Origin: Antedon mediterranea
Taxonomy: Eukaryota > Echinodermata > Crinoidea > Comatulida > Antedonidae
Assembly (NCBI RefSeq): GCF_964355755.1
Contig: NC_092670.1
Span: 17,049,201-17,113,200 of the forward strand
Reading direction: 5' to 3'
Length of the DNA: 64,000 nucleotides
How positions within the stretch are numbered: position 1 is the first letter of the stretch; each line of letters starts with the position of its first letter. The notes beneath the pieces are model-generated. The model was not told the origin of the DNA. It saw nothing but the letters and a program-made list of their open reading frames with translations, and did not search any database. A program made the position numbers and the translations under genes. Shown here one piece after another: positions 1-11,874 of this stretch.

Positions 1-435
1 TATGGTGAATAGAACAGACAACCATCTTGTAAGATTTGATTTGAATAATTTGAGGAATAGTTTGAATAACTAGAAGGATTTCAAAGAAATTCATGAGACC
101 GACATTTGAGACCATTAATATTGTTTCTGAATAGTAGAGATAACTTTGAAAAATTGAAAGTTAAAATAAAAAATAAAATTGTTTATATGAAAAAACCAAG
201 TAAAATTTTACAGTGTATATATAAGAACTTACAAGCATGTTGTTGCCCAGTATCATAGCAAATTCTGTAAAACAGTGTCACACATCTATCACATGTTGTA
301 CCTCTCTAATGGAATGTTGATGATTACAGTAGTTTAGGCCTATGGTAAGACATGTGATGGTGTATCACACAATTTGCCAATGATACTGTACAAATTAAAG
401 ATACTGTTACCAATAATTGTTTTCTATCTTTACAG
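1..435 (+). other. LMF1 intron (partial)
   Basis: Non-coding AT-rich sequence upstream of the acceptor 'ctttacag' at about 428-435. I see no exon or recognisable repeat in it. Confidence 0.7.
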
Positions 436-3400
436 GTCAATACATTCGCAGCGTGCTACACATTGCCCTCGCTGCCTTAATCACTTACCTCAGTATACCG
501 GTTGTTAAGAACCTGTTATCTCAGAGGCAAGCTATGAATACGTCTTTTGACCCACTGCGTATTGTCAACACTTATGGAGCTTTTGGAAGGTGAACAGTTT
601 TGGTTAACTTTTGATCAAATAAATGTAATATCTATATTTCTTATCTCATTCTTAGCACAGATAACTGTGTCCGTACAGCTGATGAGATTTCTCCATGCCT
701 GGCAATCCTGTGCCAACAGCAACACTGTCCATTCATTTTGTCTTTTGCCTTCCTCGCGATCGTTTACTTTGCATAGCTCCCATTAAAATATCTTGCTCTA
801 GTGCCCAGTGTCTGGTGATATGTCCAAAGTATTGTTATCTCATACAGTAAATAATTAACAATAATACACCAAGTAAAGTGGACAAAGTCTGCACAGACAT
901 AGAATATTAACTTTTTTGAGATTCACTCACTTTTATTTTATTCTTCACAATTGTTACAATAATCTATATCAATTTTGTTTCATTAGAAAACTATCTCTGC
1001 AGCTTAAAGTTTTGTTTTTGTTTTTCTTATTTTGAGTATTTTACATATATAAAAAGTTAAAGCATTTAAAAAATAGACAAAAGTTATATAAAATATGCAT
1101 CACATACTATAGGTTCACAATTGCCATTACAACATCACAAAATAAAATACACTGTAACACATAGGCCCTGTTTCTGCTGCCAATCCCAAATATACCGTAT
1201 AAATATACCGTATAAATATACCGTATATATACCGTATATGAAATTCGTGCACCGTTTCCGCTGCACATACTTCGTGGGTGGGCTGTAAAAAAAGTTGGCT
1301 TTCATATACCCAAAATGCATTTTGTGAGACGGAAGTATGGATTGACCTAGAGTCTCGTGTAGTGAGGTTACATGACAAAAACAAAACAATGATGGTTTCT
1401 CAAAACGTCTTAGCATTGCTTTCTATTTTAAATCTAATGATCAGAAGTGGCAACGAATTTACATCGCACAAACAATCTAGAAATGTAGAATGGGCATTGA
1501 CTACATTTATGCAAAGAAGACGACGGCGTTTGCCGAGAACTTTGGCGTTATTAAGTCTACCACAAATTCTGCTTTTATTTTGTTTGAGATACTTTTGTAA
1601 ATCTCGGTATCTCTTCTGTTGCCATGTAGTCTCCCCACAACCTTCGCTTCTCTCCACAATTGAATTGCAAAAATAGTTATTTCTTCAGTCCACAGTGATA
1701 TTTTGATCTGTTGCTTGCTTATTATACACGTGTGTGTCAATGCAGCAGAAAAACCAAACAAACGCGTCACGCTCTGTTAGTTTTTGACCTCGTGTCATGG
1801 GCCGGGTCACATATACGGTATATTTTGAGTGCAGCAGAAACGGGGTACGAAATATAAGGTATATTTTGGAATATACCGTATAATATCCACAAACGATGGG
1901 GATATTTATGCGGTATATACCGCATATATATACGGTATATTTTTTATGAGACCCATTTCTGCTGCCAAAAAATATACCGTATATAAAATATACCGTATAT
2001 ATACGGTATATTTTTGGCAGCAGAAACGGGGCCATATACCACCAGTAAATAAAATATACTGTAACTCATATACCACCAGTAAATATAATACACTGTAACA
2101 CATATACCACCAGTAAATAAAATACACTGTAACTCATATAGCACCAGTAAATATAATACACTGTAACACATATACCACCAGTAAATAAAATATACTGTAA
2201 CTCATATAGCACCAGTAAATAAAATACACTGTAACACATATAGCACCAGTAAATATAATACACTGTAACACATATACCACCAGTAAATAAAATACACTGT
2301 AACACATATACCACCAGTAAATATAATTAGTACGGTAAATAACCATACTAGAACACTAAGTATTGTGTCGTAATAATATTTTCTCTGGTGTTTTTAGCCT
2401 GTTATGGTTTAACAATTATACATTTTTACATTGCTAAAATAATATTTTTTACTTTTTCCTATTTTTTTTTATGCTTTCCTCTCTTTTATACACTATACAT
2501 TCTGAATAGAATTCCTTGTTTAAAAGATTTCCATAAATTAAAATAACTAATACTAACTTAATAGTTTAGAATATATAATTCATAATTATTGTTAATTACA
2601 CAATAAACTAACCTAGTTTTTTTTAAAACTTTTAAAAATATTTTAATGCACTACCTCAATCGTCAGGGGCTGCTATATAAGTGTATCGTTTACAAGTTGA
2701 ATAAACACTAGTAAAGTTAGGTTTAAGTACACCATCATGTGACGTGTATAAACTATCTATCCTTTTTAATTTAACACAAGGTGTAAATCAAACTTTACTA
2801 TATAAGTTTATTAATGTCTATTTCTGTATTATTTTTTAAAGTGTAACAAAAGAGAGAACAGAAGTGATCTTCCTGGGTACATCAAGCTTAAATCCGACAG
2901 ATCCTAAGGCAGAATGGTTGGAGTATGAGTTTAAATGTAAACCCGGTAATGTTACTCGAGCACCTTGTCTCATCTCACCTTATCACTACCGACTTGATTG
3001 GCTCCTGTGGTTTGCAGCTTTTCAGGTTATTATTTTTTCTCATTATTTAATTTTTTTTCACATATAACTAATAAAATAAATCATCAACAATGTTAATCAG
3101 ATATTATGATCATCATCATTAATCATCATTATCATCATCATCATCATTATCATTATTTTTTCAACTATTGTCAGCCCACTACATGGTGAGGCATTCCCAA
3201 GTCAAACCCATCCTTTTCTGACCTGTGTAGTTTTCATGCAGGCTATACCAGTAAATGCATCATCATCTGTTTTTTTTGTCTTCCATGTCGTGATAAGTTT
3301 TGTCCATCCGTTGTCATTCTTTCTGACAAGGTTTCCTGTCTATCTATATTTCTTGATTATTAGCATAATTGTACAGTATTGCTTATTTATAATGTGCAAA

Positions 3401-4266
3401 TTATCATAAAAAATACTTTTGACAACATTTTTGGGTTTTCACAGAGTTATCAGCAAAATAACTGGTTAGTACACTTAGCTGGGAAGTTGTTAGCAAATGA
3501 TGAAGCAACAATGACGCTTATTGATCACAACCCCTTCAAACATCAAGACCCTCCTCAGTAAGTATGTTGTGCATAGTATTGATATACAGATATTGCCTGC
3601 TTTGAGGTGAAATATAAGATTTGACATCCCTGAAGCAATAATATTTTGCTTGAGGGAAATATATATTCTCAAGAGCAAAATATCATTCCCGAGGGGATGT
3701 CAAACCTTATATTTTACTAATATAAAAGGCAATATTGACATATACAATTTATGATCCGCAGTTGTAGTTATGTGAAGCAGTTTCAACCAATCATGTTCAT
3801 GTATTTGCATAGGCTATGTAATATATGAAAATAACTACTGTACTCTTTTTCTGTTATTTCTTCTGTATCTTCTTGGTAGCCATTTTTGTTTTCAATTCAA
3901 TTCCTTTATTGCTGCAAATGCCATCAAGGGCTAATATCCACTAAAACATCATACAAACATATTTTGTCTTCTATTCCTCTGTTAAACAAATGCTTTTCAT
4001 TGACTTTAGTTATATTTACATTTTCTAGGTTCATAAAAGTGGAACATTATGGATACAAGTATACACAAGTTGGAAGTAAAGAGGCTAAAAACGGTGCTTG
4101 GTGGACTAGGAAGTACATTGGTAACTATCTACCACCGGTATCGCTAGGGAGTTTAAAAGAGTACATGTCTCAACAAGGCTGGGATATTCCACGATTTATG
4201 AGGAAGAAATTCCGCGAACACAAGAAAAATGAACAGAAACAAAAGAAAGAGAAAAAGAAAGTTTGA
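436..4266 (+). CDS. LMF1: Lipase maturation factor 1-like, 3' part of gene (4 exons visible)
   Basis: LMF-family proteins are ER membrane chaperones needed for folding and dimerisation of lipoprotein, hepatic and endothelial lipases. Exons read by splice consensus and continuous frame: 436-589, 2842-3025, 3445-3557, 4029-4266 (stop TGA), giving 228 residues, roughly the C-terminal 40% of an LMF1 of usual length (~570 aa); earlier exons lie left of the window. Seen in the translation: a hydrophobic stretch (ALITYLSIPVV), then IVNTYGAFGS-VTKERTEV, the signature EFKCKPG and CLISPYHYRLDWLLWFAAFQ, then WLVHLAGKLL and KWW-like 'AWWTRKYIG'. The CLISPYHYRLDW and HLAGKLL blocks match vertebrate LMF1 better than LMF2 as I remember them. 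The protein ends in a Lys-rich tail whose last four residues (KKKV) fit a KKXX pattern; whether it faces the cytosol is not known. Introns 2 and 3 of the visible part carry repeats but no break in the frame. Confidence 0.9.
1164..2032. mobile_element. Non-autonomous Harbinger-like DNA element with TIR ggccctgtttctgctgcc
   Basis: Inverted termini: 'ggccctgtttctgctgcc' at about 1164 and its near-complement 'ggcagcagaaacggggcc' at about 2015-2032. Both ends carry many copies of the palindrome tataccgtata next to the termini. The left flank (about 1140-1163) is a piece of the 34-bp minisatellite that resumes on the right at 2033; removing the element and one copy of 'ata' restores the unit, so a 3-bp target duplication is likely. 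The GGCC-rich TIR and 3-bp duplication fit PIF/Harbinger families. A second, smaller palindrome (about 1950-2032) ending in the same TIR is nested at the right end. Open frames inside show no recognisable transposase. Confidence 0.65.
2033..2330. repeat. 34-bp minisatellite, about 9 copies, in LMF1 intron
   Basis: Direct repeats of 34 bp starting at 2033, 2067, 2101, 2135, 2169, 2203, 2237, 2271 and about 2305. Each holds 'ccagtaaat', 'actgtaac' and 'catata'. Units alternate in a few positions (ataaaata/atataata, ctcata/cacata, accacc/gcacc). The reverse strand reads as Tyr/Leu-rich open frames that are artefacts of the repeat. Confidence 0.95.
3114..3167. repeat. (ATC)n simple repeat in LMF1 intron
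   Basis: Imperfect run of atc/att triplets in the intron between the second and third visible exons. Confidence 0.9.
3578..3746. repeat. Foldback element (palindrome) in the last LMF1 intron
   Basis: Two arms in inverted orientation: 'ttgacatccctgaagcaata' on the left and its complement around 3690-3710 ('ggggatgtcaaacc'), extended by matching 'tattgcc' / 'ggcaata' and 'gtatat' outer segments. The layout is that of a short MITE or foldback element that begins about 20 bp after the donor site at 3558. No coding capacity. Confidence 0.7.
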
Positions 4267-4850
4267 AGATTGTTCAGATGTTCTGTTGTTCATACGTTGC
4301 ATGAACTACTATGTACGATCTGAAGCCTCGCATGTACGATCTGAAGCCTCGCATGTACGATCTGAAGCCTCGCATGTACTTTCTGAAGCCTCGCATGTAC
4401 TTTCTGAAGCCTCGCATGTACGTCTATGTTCATAACAGTTATAATGTAATATGTTATTATAATTTAATCAATTGTTTTTAAAAGATTATCAATTTCTAAT
4501 TTTTTTTTACTATCTTATATGACTGTATAGTTCCATTATGCCTGTCGTACAAAATTTGATGAAACAGGGTGGGATTATACTCAAGCATGGAATTATACTT
4601 GTTCATATCTGGTATTTTTAATTTGTTTTTCCTTGACATTTGTTTACATTTTTTAAATTCAATTAAGTTTCAACTGCATTTTATTTATATAAACCTTTTA
4701 CAATATTATTGTCAATGTCTTTGTAATATACTCTATTATTAGTGTACTATTGTTTGTAAGGCAAAATATGTTCCTGCCTATTGTATATTATGTTCATTGT
4801 TTTTGCTATGTAAGAAAAAGTTGTATGTTTTAAAGGCAAAATAAACTTGA
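4267..4850 (+). other. LMF1 3' UTR with 21-bp repeat and candidate poly(A) signal
   Basis: Follows the LMF1 stop. Contains the 21-bp array (separate entry), then AT-rich sequence with AATAAA at 4840-4845, a plausible polyadenylation signal. Another AATAAA-like site occurs near 5297. The true 3' end is not determined. Confidence 0.45.
4311..4424. repeat. 21-bp tandem repeat, 5 copies, in LMF1 3' UTR
   Basis: Units start at 4311, 4332, 4353, 4374 and 4395, with a partial copy after 4416. Core 'ctgaagcctcgcatgta' is constant; the first three copies have 'cgat' where the last two have 'cttt'. The length is a multiple of three, so one frame stays open through it. Confidence 0.95.
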
Positions 4851-5548
4851 CATTCCATTAATGTTTAAAACATATTTTACTGTAGTACAACGTAAAAATA
4901 TTGCTTTGCCATTTAACAGATTTAGGAATTTATTGATTAACCACTTTTTGTGTTTACTATTTTTTGTACAAATTATGTGTGGCTATGTTATGTGTGTGTG
5001 TATGTATGTTGTGAAAAGTGTTTACTTTTTTTTGTAAAAATGATGTGTGGTTATGTTATGTGTATGTATGTATGTTGTTTAACATTCTTGAACCCTTCAA
5101 ACATGTATGTGATGTAATGTTGTATTTTGGTAAAACCTACAAATTTAGTCATGTATGTTTATTTGTTTACGTGTCTTCTATTTAAAATATTTTCTTCTTA
5201 AATTTGTTAAACTGTATGATAAAATGTCTTTAACTGTTAAACTTTTCATTTATTTTCCAAATAATACTTTTTCGATCATGTAATTTGTAACATGTAATAA
5301 AATAATTTAAATCTATTATAATGTGTAATCTCTGGTTTTGTATTTTATGCAGGATGCACAATATGAACATCACATTTACTTTGATTAAATCTTAACTGAC
5401 ATTAAAATGTTATTTTTTGTAGGTACAGTAAATAGGATTTGATAGGTACCTAGGTTTCACAAATCAGCTAGGTTGCATGACTTTATGTGAGATTAGAACA
5501 TACCACCCTCCTGTTGGCTAACCATAGTAAGTTCATACCAAGTATTTA

Positions 5549-5700
5549 TAAAGCACTGTCTACACTATTTAAACTAGTTTGACAGAAAAAGTGTGATGTG
5601 CCCAAATATGGTAGTGATATGCTCAAATATGGTAGTGATATGACATCATTGTGTCCATGTATAGCCACATCACATTTTGTTGTTGAATTTCAAGCTTTAC
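5549..5700. mobile_element. MITE, family M1 (TIR taaagctctgtctacac), copy 1
   Basis: Near-palindromic element starting 'taaagcactgtctacac' and ending 'caagcttta'. Internal signature 'gtgatgtgcccaaatatgg' plus repeated 'tatggtagtgatatg'. Five other copies lie in the window (7240, 19651, 25616, 29797, 38125). A diverged copy. Confidence 0.8.
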
Positions 5701-7248
5701 ACGAGTTGTTAAAAAACCCACATTACTACTGAACTGACAAAAACAGGATCAAGGTGGCTTGATGGTTACACATGTGACTAAGATATAGGTAGTCTGTGAC
5801 GTTACTTGAAGAGGTCATTTGACATAAAACGTGATTGCCTATGTCAGTACAACAGATAAATACACTGCACTGTTTCATACACATGTTTGACATTAGTTGT
5901 TTTACCCTATTGTATTTTGCCATGACTGTTATTTCTTTAGGATGATGATATCTACAGTTAAAGGAGAAACCAATAAGATGTTCCTTGTCACATTTTCTAT
6001 GCACTTTTCTGTTAATTTTTTGTACCTTGATCAATAATACCTAATTTATCATTCATGGACGGAGCAAAGAAAACTAAAATCCATAAAATCTGTTTTGGAT
6101 TATTTTACAGAATTGTGAATAATTTGTTTGTTAGGGTTCTTTAAAGTTTTGAATACAAGCATTGTTAATGTGTTTTAAGTACCAGCGCCAATATTGATGA
6201 CGTCAATGCAGTGATTCGATATCAAAGATAGATTGTATTACCATTATAGTACGCAAAAATTCAAAAACCTGTTGAGATAAATCGTTTGTATACAGTACAT
6301 AGTAATCAAGGTGTAGAAAAGCAAATCACATACAGCCATTCCCGCAGCCATTGCATTAAGATTTCTTAAATACCACTGATCCATGCAAAATACTAAACTT
6401 AATTGAGATGATTTCCAATAGGTCATTCAATAGATAGAGAAACTGACCACTGCTACAGTAACTGCAAATACAGCACTGTAGTTCAACCGTAATGTAGTTT
6501 TTGAATTTTTTTAATAATCTCATTAAAAAAAAAAGATCAGTTTTGTTGTTCTTTATATGAACAGCTTGTTCAAGAAAATCACCAGTTTTATTTGTACTGT
6601 AGTAATTTATTAGTACAGTTTGTCCTTTTTGGAATTCCATACAAATTGGTTATGGTTTGTTCTTTTTGGCATTCCATATGCTTTAACAGGTGGTCAGTCA
6701 ACAGTGGTCAATCTATTCAATGGATAGGTTGTCATATCATAATATGTCAAATGAAAATTCCAATCGGATTATGCTTTTCATTAATAAGCCTGCAATAGTA
6801 GTGTGAATTACATTTATATAGAAACAGCCAAGTAAATAGCAACACTTTCCGTTGGACACTGAGAAAGAATGTAAACTGGAATGCCTCTATTTACTCTATA
6901 TATAGGATGAGTTCAAATACATGTCCAAACTTAAATAATGTAGTAGGTGAGACTAGCGGTTTGGCATAATGGTAATGAATAATAGATTAGCATGCGAGAG
7001 ACATAGGTTTTTAAGACTTGTCTGTGTGCTTGCTTGCTTGTTTGTATCCTTCGATACTTTACTCTCATTGCCTCATCGTTTGGATAGGATGTAAAGCCAT
7101 TGGGCCTGTGTAAATATATAAAGAATTTGGTACACTATTGGAAAAGAGTAGGGATCAACTCCCGGTGTGTTCAACATGTGCAGGTTCAGGGTGAACAGAG
7201 TTTTACTCCAGATTAAAGAAGAGATTAATCATTAAATAGTAAAGCTCT

Positions 7249-7367
7249 GTCTACACGGCTTTACCACGTTGAAACACCGGTTCTCGTCAGATCACCGAAG
7301 TTAAGCAACGTTGGGCCTGGTTAGAGCTTGGATGGGAGACCATCTGGGAATAGCGGGTGCTGTATAC
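7249..7367 (+). pseudogene. 5S rRNA-like head of the SINE
   Basis: Matches nearly the full length of animal 5S rRNA by eye, but with scattered substitutions, an 'ac' insertion near the 5' end and no T-run terminator after it. It is therefore the SINE promoter head, not a functional 5S gene. Confidence 0.8.
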
Positions 7368-7606
7368 GGAGCTGGGGTCCCGTTAGGCATTTGAAATCAG
7401 CACTGCTGACTCTTATGGCAGCCCCTGCATCTAGTATCTGCCTCAGACCTCTGGTCAAGGTGGGCACTGGACGAGAGAAGCCCTTGATCAATGTCAGGAC
7501 CAATCAAGGTGCTTTAAACTCTCCTGGCTTTGTTTGTATCAAACCTGTTAGTGGCGGTAATTATCGCTGTTGGTTTCGATTGAATAAACTAAAATAAAAT
7601 AAAATA
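7257..7606 (+). mobile_element. 5S rRNA-derived SINE (SINE3-like)
   Basis: The first ~110 bp read as 5S rRNA: 'accgaagttaagcaacg', 'gggcctggttag', 'cttggatgggagacc', 'tgggaata' and 'gggtgctgta'. All three internal pol III promoter blocks (A box, intermediate element, C box) are therefore recognisable. It is followed by ~200 bp of unrelated body and a 3' tail ending in (aaaat)n. The copy is flanked by a 5-bp duplication, tacac, at 7252-7256 and 7607-7611, which indicates retrotransposition. The 5S-headed class is known as SINE3. The 5S start is ambiguous because the 'gtctac' of 5S also occurs in the host MITE. Confidence 0.85.
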
Positions 7607-9433
7607 TACACTATCAAACTACTTTGACAAAAAAGTGTAATGTGCCCAAATATGGTAGTGATATGCCCAAATAAGGTAGTGATATGACATCATCATGGGC
7701 ACATCACATTTTTTTGTCACATAAAGTTTGATAGTGTGGACAGAGCTTTAAGATAGAGAAACTGACAACATAATTCTATGACAATTTTATTCCTTATCAC
7801 ATATGCATAGGATTTTGATAACATAACATTTCAATCAAAATTTAAATTACTTGCTTCCTCCAGCAGACTAAAGCAACAGAAATAATTAAGTCTACTTTTG
7901 ATTACTTTTTTTTTCATCCATTTTTTGTTCACAATTGCTGGACAGCAGTACAATATCAAATATTCTTCAAAATATTTATTTCCAATGTTTATACAACTAA
8001 ATACATTTGAATATTTTTAATAATTTAAAGTGTGAACAGTACAGCATCAACCCTGCGAATATCATAAAGGGAAAGTTAATATTATAATTTTACAAATAAA
8101 CAATGTTCTTATAAATTAGTAACTATTCTAGTACTCGGTTTCACCTCCACAACGATCATTAAACTAAACTGAGAAACATTCATGGTAATCAATACACTAT
8201 TAACGTTGAATAATTAGTTTTATATGGTTAAAGTTGAAAACACTGGTTATTATTAGAGGAGTTGGAAATCAAGGAAAAGTTATTTTTAAAACTTCCCGAA
8301 TGTATCGGTATAATCATTACACAAATACTAAGCATTATTTCTTCTCATGGAATTTTTTTTGTAATTGGGTTAGAAATAGGAAAAATACAGTACTATAGCC
8401 AATAACCCCCTTTATATACACAACTCTACATTACAGCATGACTGACTGAAGCACAGCTTCACAACCACGTGTCATGGGCGCCTAATTACAATACAGGTGT
8501 CCACTTGTATGGGCCAATCTATAATACTGTAAATAATATGCAATTTAAGCCCACTTGTGTTAGTTAAGATTCTGTATTAAGAAGCATATGTATGCAAATA
8601 CATATTTTCGCATGTATGGGGCTTAATTACAATACAGGTGTAACACTTGCATGGACCAATCTATATAATACTGTAAATGCAATTTAAACTCAATATTAAG
8701 TAATAAGAAGCAGATGCATGCAAACACATAAAGTTGCATGCAGTATAATTTAAAGTGAAACTATAAATGCCATTGTTATCACTTAATCAGAACAGCAGCT
8801 AATTAAAACTGATTGTGAAATAGCTGATCTAACTCACTCCCACATCTATCTATGTTTATAAATATAATTTATGACCTTATATTGGAAATGCATCGAATAT
8901 TCAGTTTCACATTTAAAATCAATTAATCTCTTAACAAGGTAAGTTCACATTCCACTGATCATGATTACACCATGGAGGGATTTAAGCCAAACGTTTTATT
9001 CAAACTTACAGCAATAAAGTAAGGTGCTCAGCTTAATCACCCTAAATGTGATCTATAGTGGAACATGTGGAAGCAACATGTTTTAACCTTGGTGAATGTG
9101 CTAAAGATATAATTATAATGAGTCATGACAGTTTATAACATGCCTATAATTAAAAAAAAAAAAACCCCAAAATTGTGTTCCATATTCAAGGTTCAAGCGA
9201 ATTGATATACAGTAAAGTTGAACATTGAGTGAATGAGATTTAATTTTAACTGCAGTTAGTTGCTTACATATGATTTTGTAATTGTTTCTTTAAGGCTAGG
9301 ATTCTCTACTAAACTATTTTTATATAGAATTTATCTTTTTTTTTGGCACGTTTAAATATATACATGGTAAACTGTACAGTACTTTTAATTGTAGGCTTAA
9401 TAAGCTGCATAATAAATACAAAGATACAACAGA

Positions 9434-9605
9434 CACTTACCACCCGTAACCCAACCGTAACCTCTCCCACACAAACCCTAACCCCAAGCCGCCCTAGCCC
9501 GCCCACCCACCTCTAACCCACTTACCACCCGTAACCCAACCGTAACCTCTCCCACACAAACCCTAACCCAAGCCACCCTAGCCCGCCCACCCACCTCTAA
9601 CCCAC
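9434..9605. repeat. Two-copy 86-bp direct repeat, C-rich
   Basis: A segment starting 'acttaccacccgtaaccc' recurs at 9520 almost unchanged (one C fewer). The strand is strongly C-rich and contains 'ccctaaccc', superficially telomere-like but not a hexamer array. Confidence 0.9.
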
Positions 9606-10439
9606 TTCTCTAACCACAACAAAAAAACTATAACAAATTTTGCAGGTCAGATCAACTACAACAAATGGAAAAATGTATATACATGTAGCCGACCGCCATA
9701 TAGAACTCTCAGTGTTATAACTGTACATAGCATTTCGTATGTTTATTAACTAATGGCCAAATGTACATCACATTATGAATATCAAAGCTAACATCAAATG
9801 CACCATATTCAGTATCATACAGTACATAACAAAATTAATGTTTTTTGTACGCCAATGCTCTGACAGCAAATGTAATATCTTATATCCTCAATCTGATTTA
9901 CTGAAACAATAAGCATATTAACATGGCTGTCTCAATACTTAGCACCAAAATACATTTATTGTCGTTCTATACAGTATTATAATATATTCACATACCAGAT
10001 TCTTTTTAAATTATTTTCTAAATCATTTTTGTGGCTTTTTCCCAGCTATTAAATTACAATTTACATAATATAACAGGAAATATGTAAATGGTAATTACAT
10101 AGCTGTCAACTTCAAACATTTTAAAGTCGTATGGTATTAACCTTTTTTTGTCTTTTTTTTGCTATTCTATTTTTTTTTTTTTTTTAGAAAAGTATTTCTT
10201 TTTTTTAAAAAACATAATAGATTTATTTGAAAATTGGAAGTCATACTACTATGCATATCAAAAGAATCTGAAGGAAGATTAATAAGATCGCCTGAAATTA
10301 TCTAGCCCACTTTTTTTTTAGCACACCTTCTATCTATCTGCCCCATATGTCTGTTGTCCTCAATATTTTACTTGTTTCCATCATCATCTTTGTAAATATG
10401 TCACCATTAATTAGTTAATGGTTCCTCTTGCTGTTATTA

Positions 10440-11090
10440 GCTGATCCCCATTGCTGAATGTGTTCCCTAGACCTTTGTCATGTGTTTTAGCTGTTCCCTG
10501 ATTGCTGAATATCATGTGTTCCCTAGACCTTTGTCATGTGTTTTAGCTGTTCCCTGATTGCTGAATATCATGTGTTTCCTAGACCTTTCTTATGTGTTTT
10601 AGCTGTTCCTCCATTGCTGAATATATGTTTCCTAGACCTTTGTCATGTGCTTTAGCTGTTCCTCCATTGCTGAATATATGTTTCCTAGACCTTTGTCATG
10701 TGCTTTAGCTGTTCCCTCATTGCTGAATATTGTCTGTTTCCTTGTCCTTAGTCATGTGTTTAGCTGTTCCTTCATTGCTGAATATCCTATGTTCCCTAGA
10801 CCTTTGTCATGTGTTTTAGCTGATCCCCATTGCTGAATGTGTTCCCTAGACCTTTGTCATGTGTTTTAGCTATTCCTCCATTGCTGAATATATGTTTCCT
10901 AGACCTTTGTCATGTGCTTTAGCTGTTCCCTCATTGCTGAATATCGTCTGTTTCCTAGTCCTTAGTCATGTGTTTAGCTGTTCCTTCATTGCTGAATATC
11001 CTATGTTCCCTAGACCTTTGTCGTGTGTTTTAGCTGTTCCCTCATTGCTGAGTATTCTCTGTTCCCTAGACCTTGTCATGTGCTTAATAT
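10440..11090. repeat. Minisatellite, about 12 units of ~54 bp, with higher-order duplication
   Basis: 'ttgctgaat' recurs about 12 times, each followed by 'tccctagacctttgtcatg' or a variant. A block of four units is itself duplicated about 214 bp apart (10645 versus 10859). Open frames over it (rich in CFS, AEY, FPRPLSC) reflect the repeat, not a gene. Confidence 0.9.
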
Positions 11091-11874
11091 ACTGTAGTTT
11101 TCATTGTCAAGAAGAGTTGAGGCTTTGCACAAGTGATGCTGTTACCATACTTATCTGGGTAAATAAAAAGGTATTAACAGTTAAATTGCATTATAAGCTA
11201 ATACAAAAAGATTAAAACCATACATTTAAAGCAAACAAAAAGTATCATTGTGCAATAGTGTGCAATAGTTTGCAATAGTGTGCAATAGTTTCCAATATAA
11301 TGGGTTAGGGTAATGGCGCCCTCTAAAGGAACATCCTGAGCTGTAAGAAAATACATAATAAAAATAATATTGTCTGACATTAATTGTTCAATAAACTCAA
11401 CCAAATACTTAGTATTGCTTTATTTTCAATTAAAACTTATTTATGCTCAAATACTAATAGGCTACTGTTAGTACTGTATACTGTAATCAGGGATATAGGA
11501 ATGCCATGGCCTAGTTAGGCAAATTGGTAATGTATAGATGAACAGAATAACCACAGGTCAATATTCTATAGAGTATCGTATAATCATTCATAATATGTAC
11601 AACAAATTATACTAGCTCTGGGCATTCTACTATACAAGATACTTAGCATACCTTTGATAGATCAGTTATATCGCTAAAAAAATCAATCACATAACAAACT
11701 GTCAGTCAAAGTAAAATACGTTGTTTATTTAAATGTCTATTTAATCTAAGTATTCATTTGATGAAATAACATTGTTTGTAATTCACTTATTCATGACATC
11801 ATACAGTTTAACCTTTGTCATATTTTTTAATTGAGGTAAAAGGAACTAGTACCTACATGTGACGTTGCCGTCTT

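Larger units (their letters stand above)
7240..7750. mobile_element. MITE, family M1, copy 2, interrupted by a 5S-derived SINE
   Basis: Outer ends are a clear inverted pair: 'taaagctctgtctacac' (7240-7256) and 'gtggacagagcttta' (ending 7750). The element resumes after the SINE at about 7607 with 'tacactatcaaactac'. Internal signature 'aaatatggtagtgatatg' is present twice. The insertion shows that the MITE is older than the SINE. Confidence 0.9.

Noticed and set aside
1278-1676. 132-codon open frame inside the LMF1 intron element
   Set aside because: It has an Arg cluster and Leu-rich segments but no DDE or other transposase motif; overlapping frames on both strands are equally open.
2033-2330. 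CRISPR-like regular repeats
   Set aside because: Units are contiguous without unique spacers and the context is an animal intron; it is a minisatellite. The same holds for the arrays at 10440, 28966 and 63704.
7249-7367. Functional 5S rRNA gene
   Set aside because: Substitutions, no T terminator, and it continues into a SINE body with an (aaaat) tail and target duplication.
9434-9605. Interstitial telomere
   Set aside because: 'ccctaaccc' occurs but there is no run of hexamers; the structure is an 86-bp two-copy repeat.
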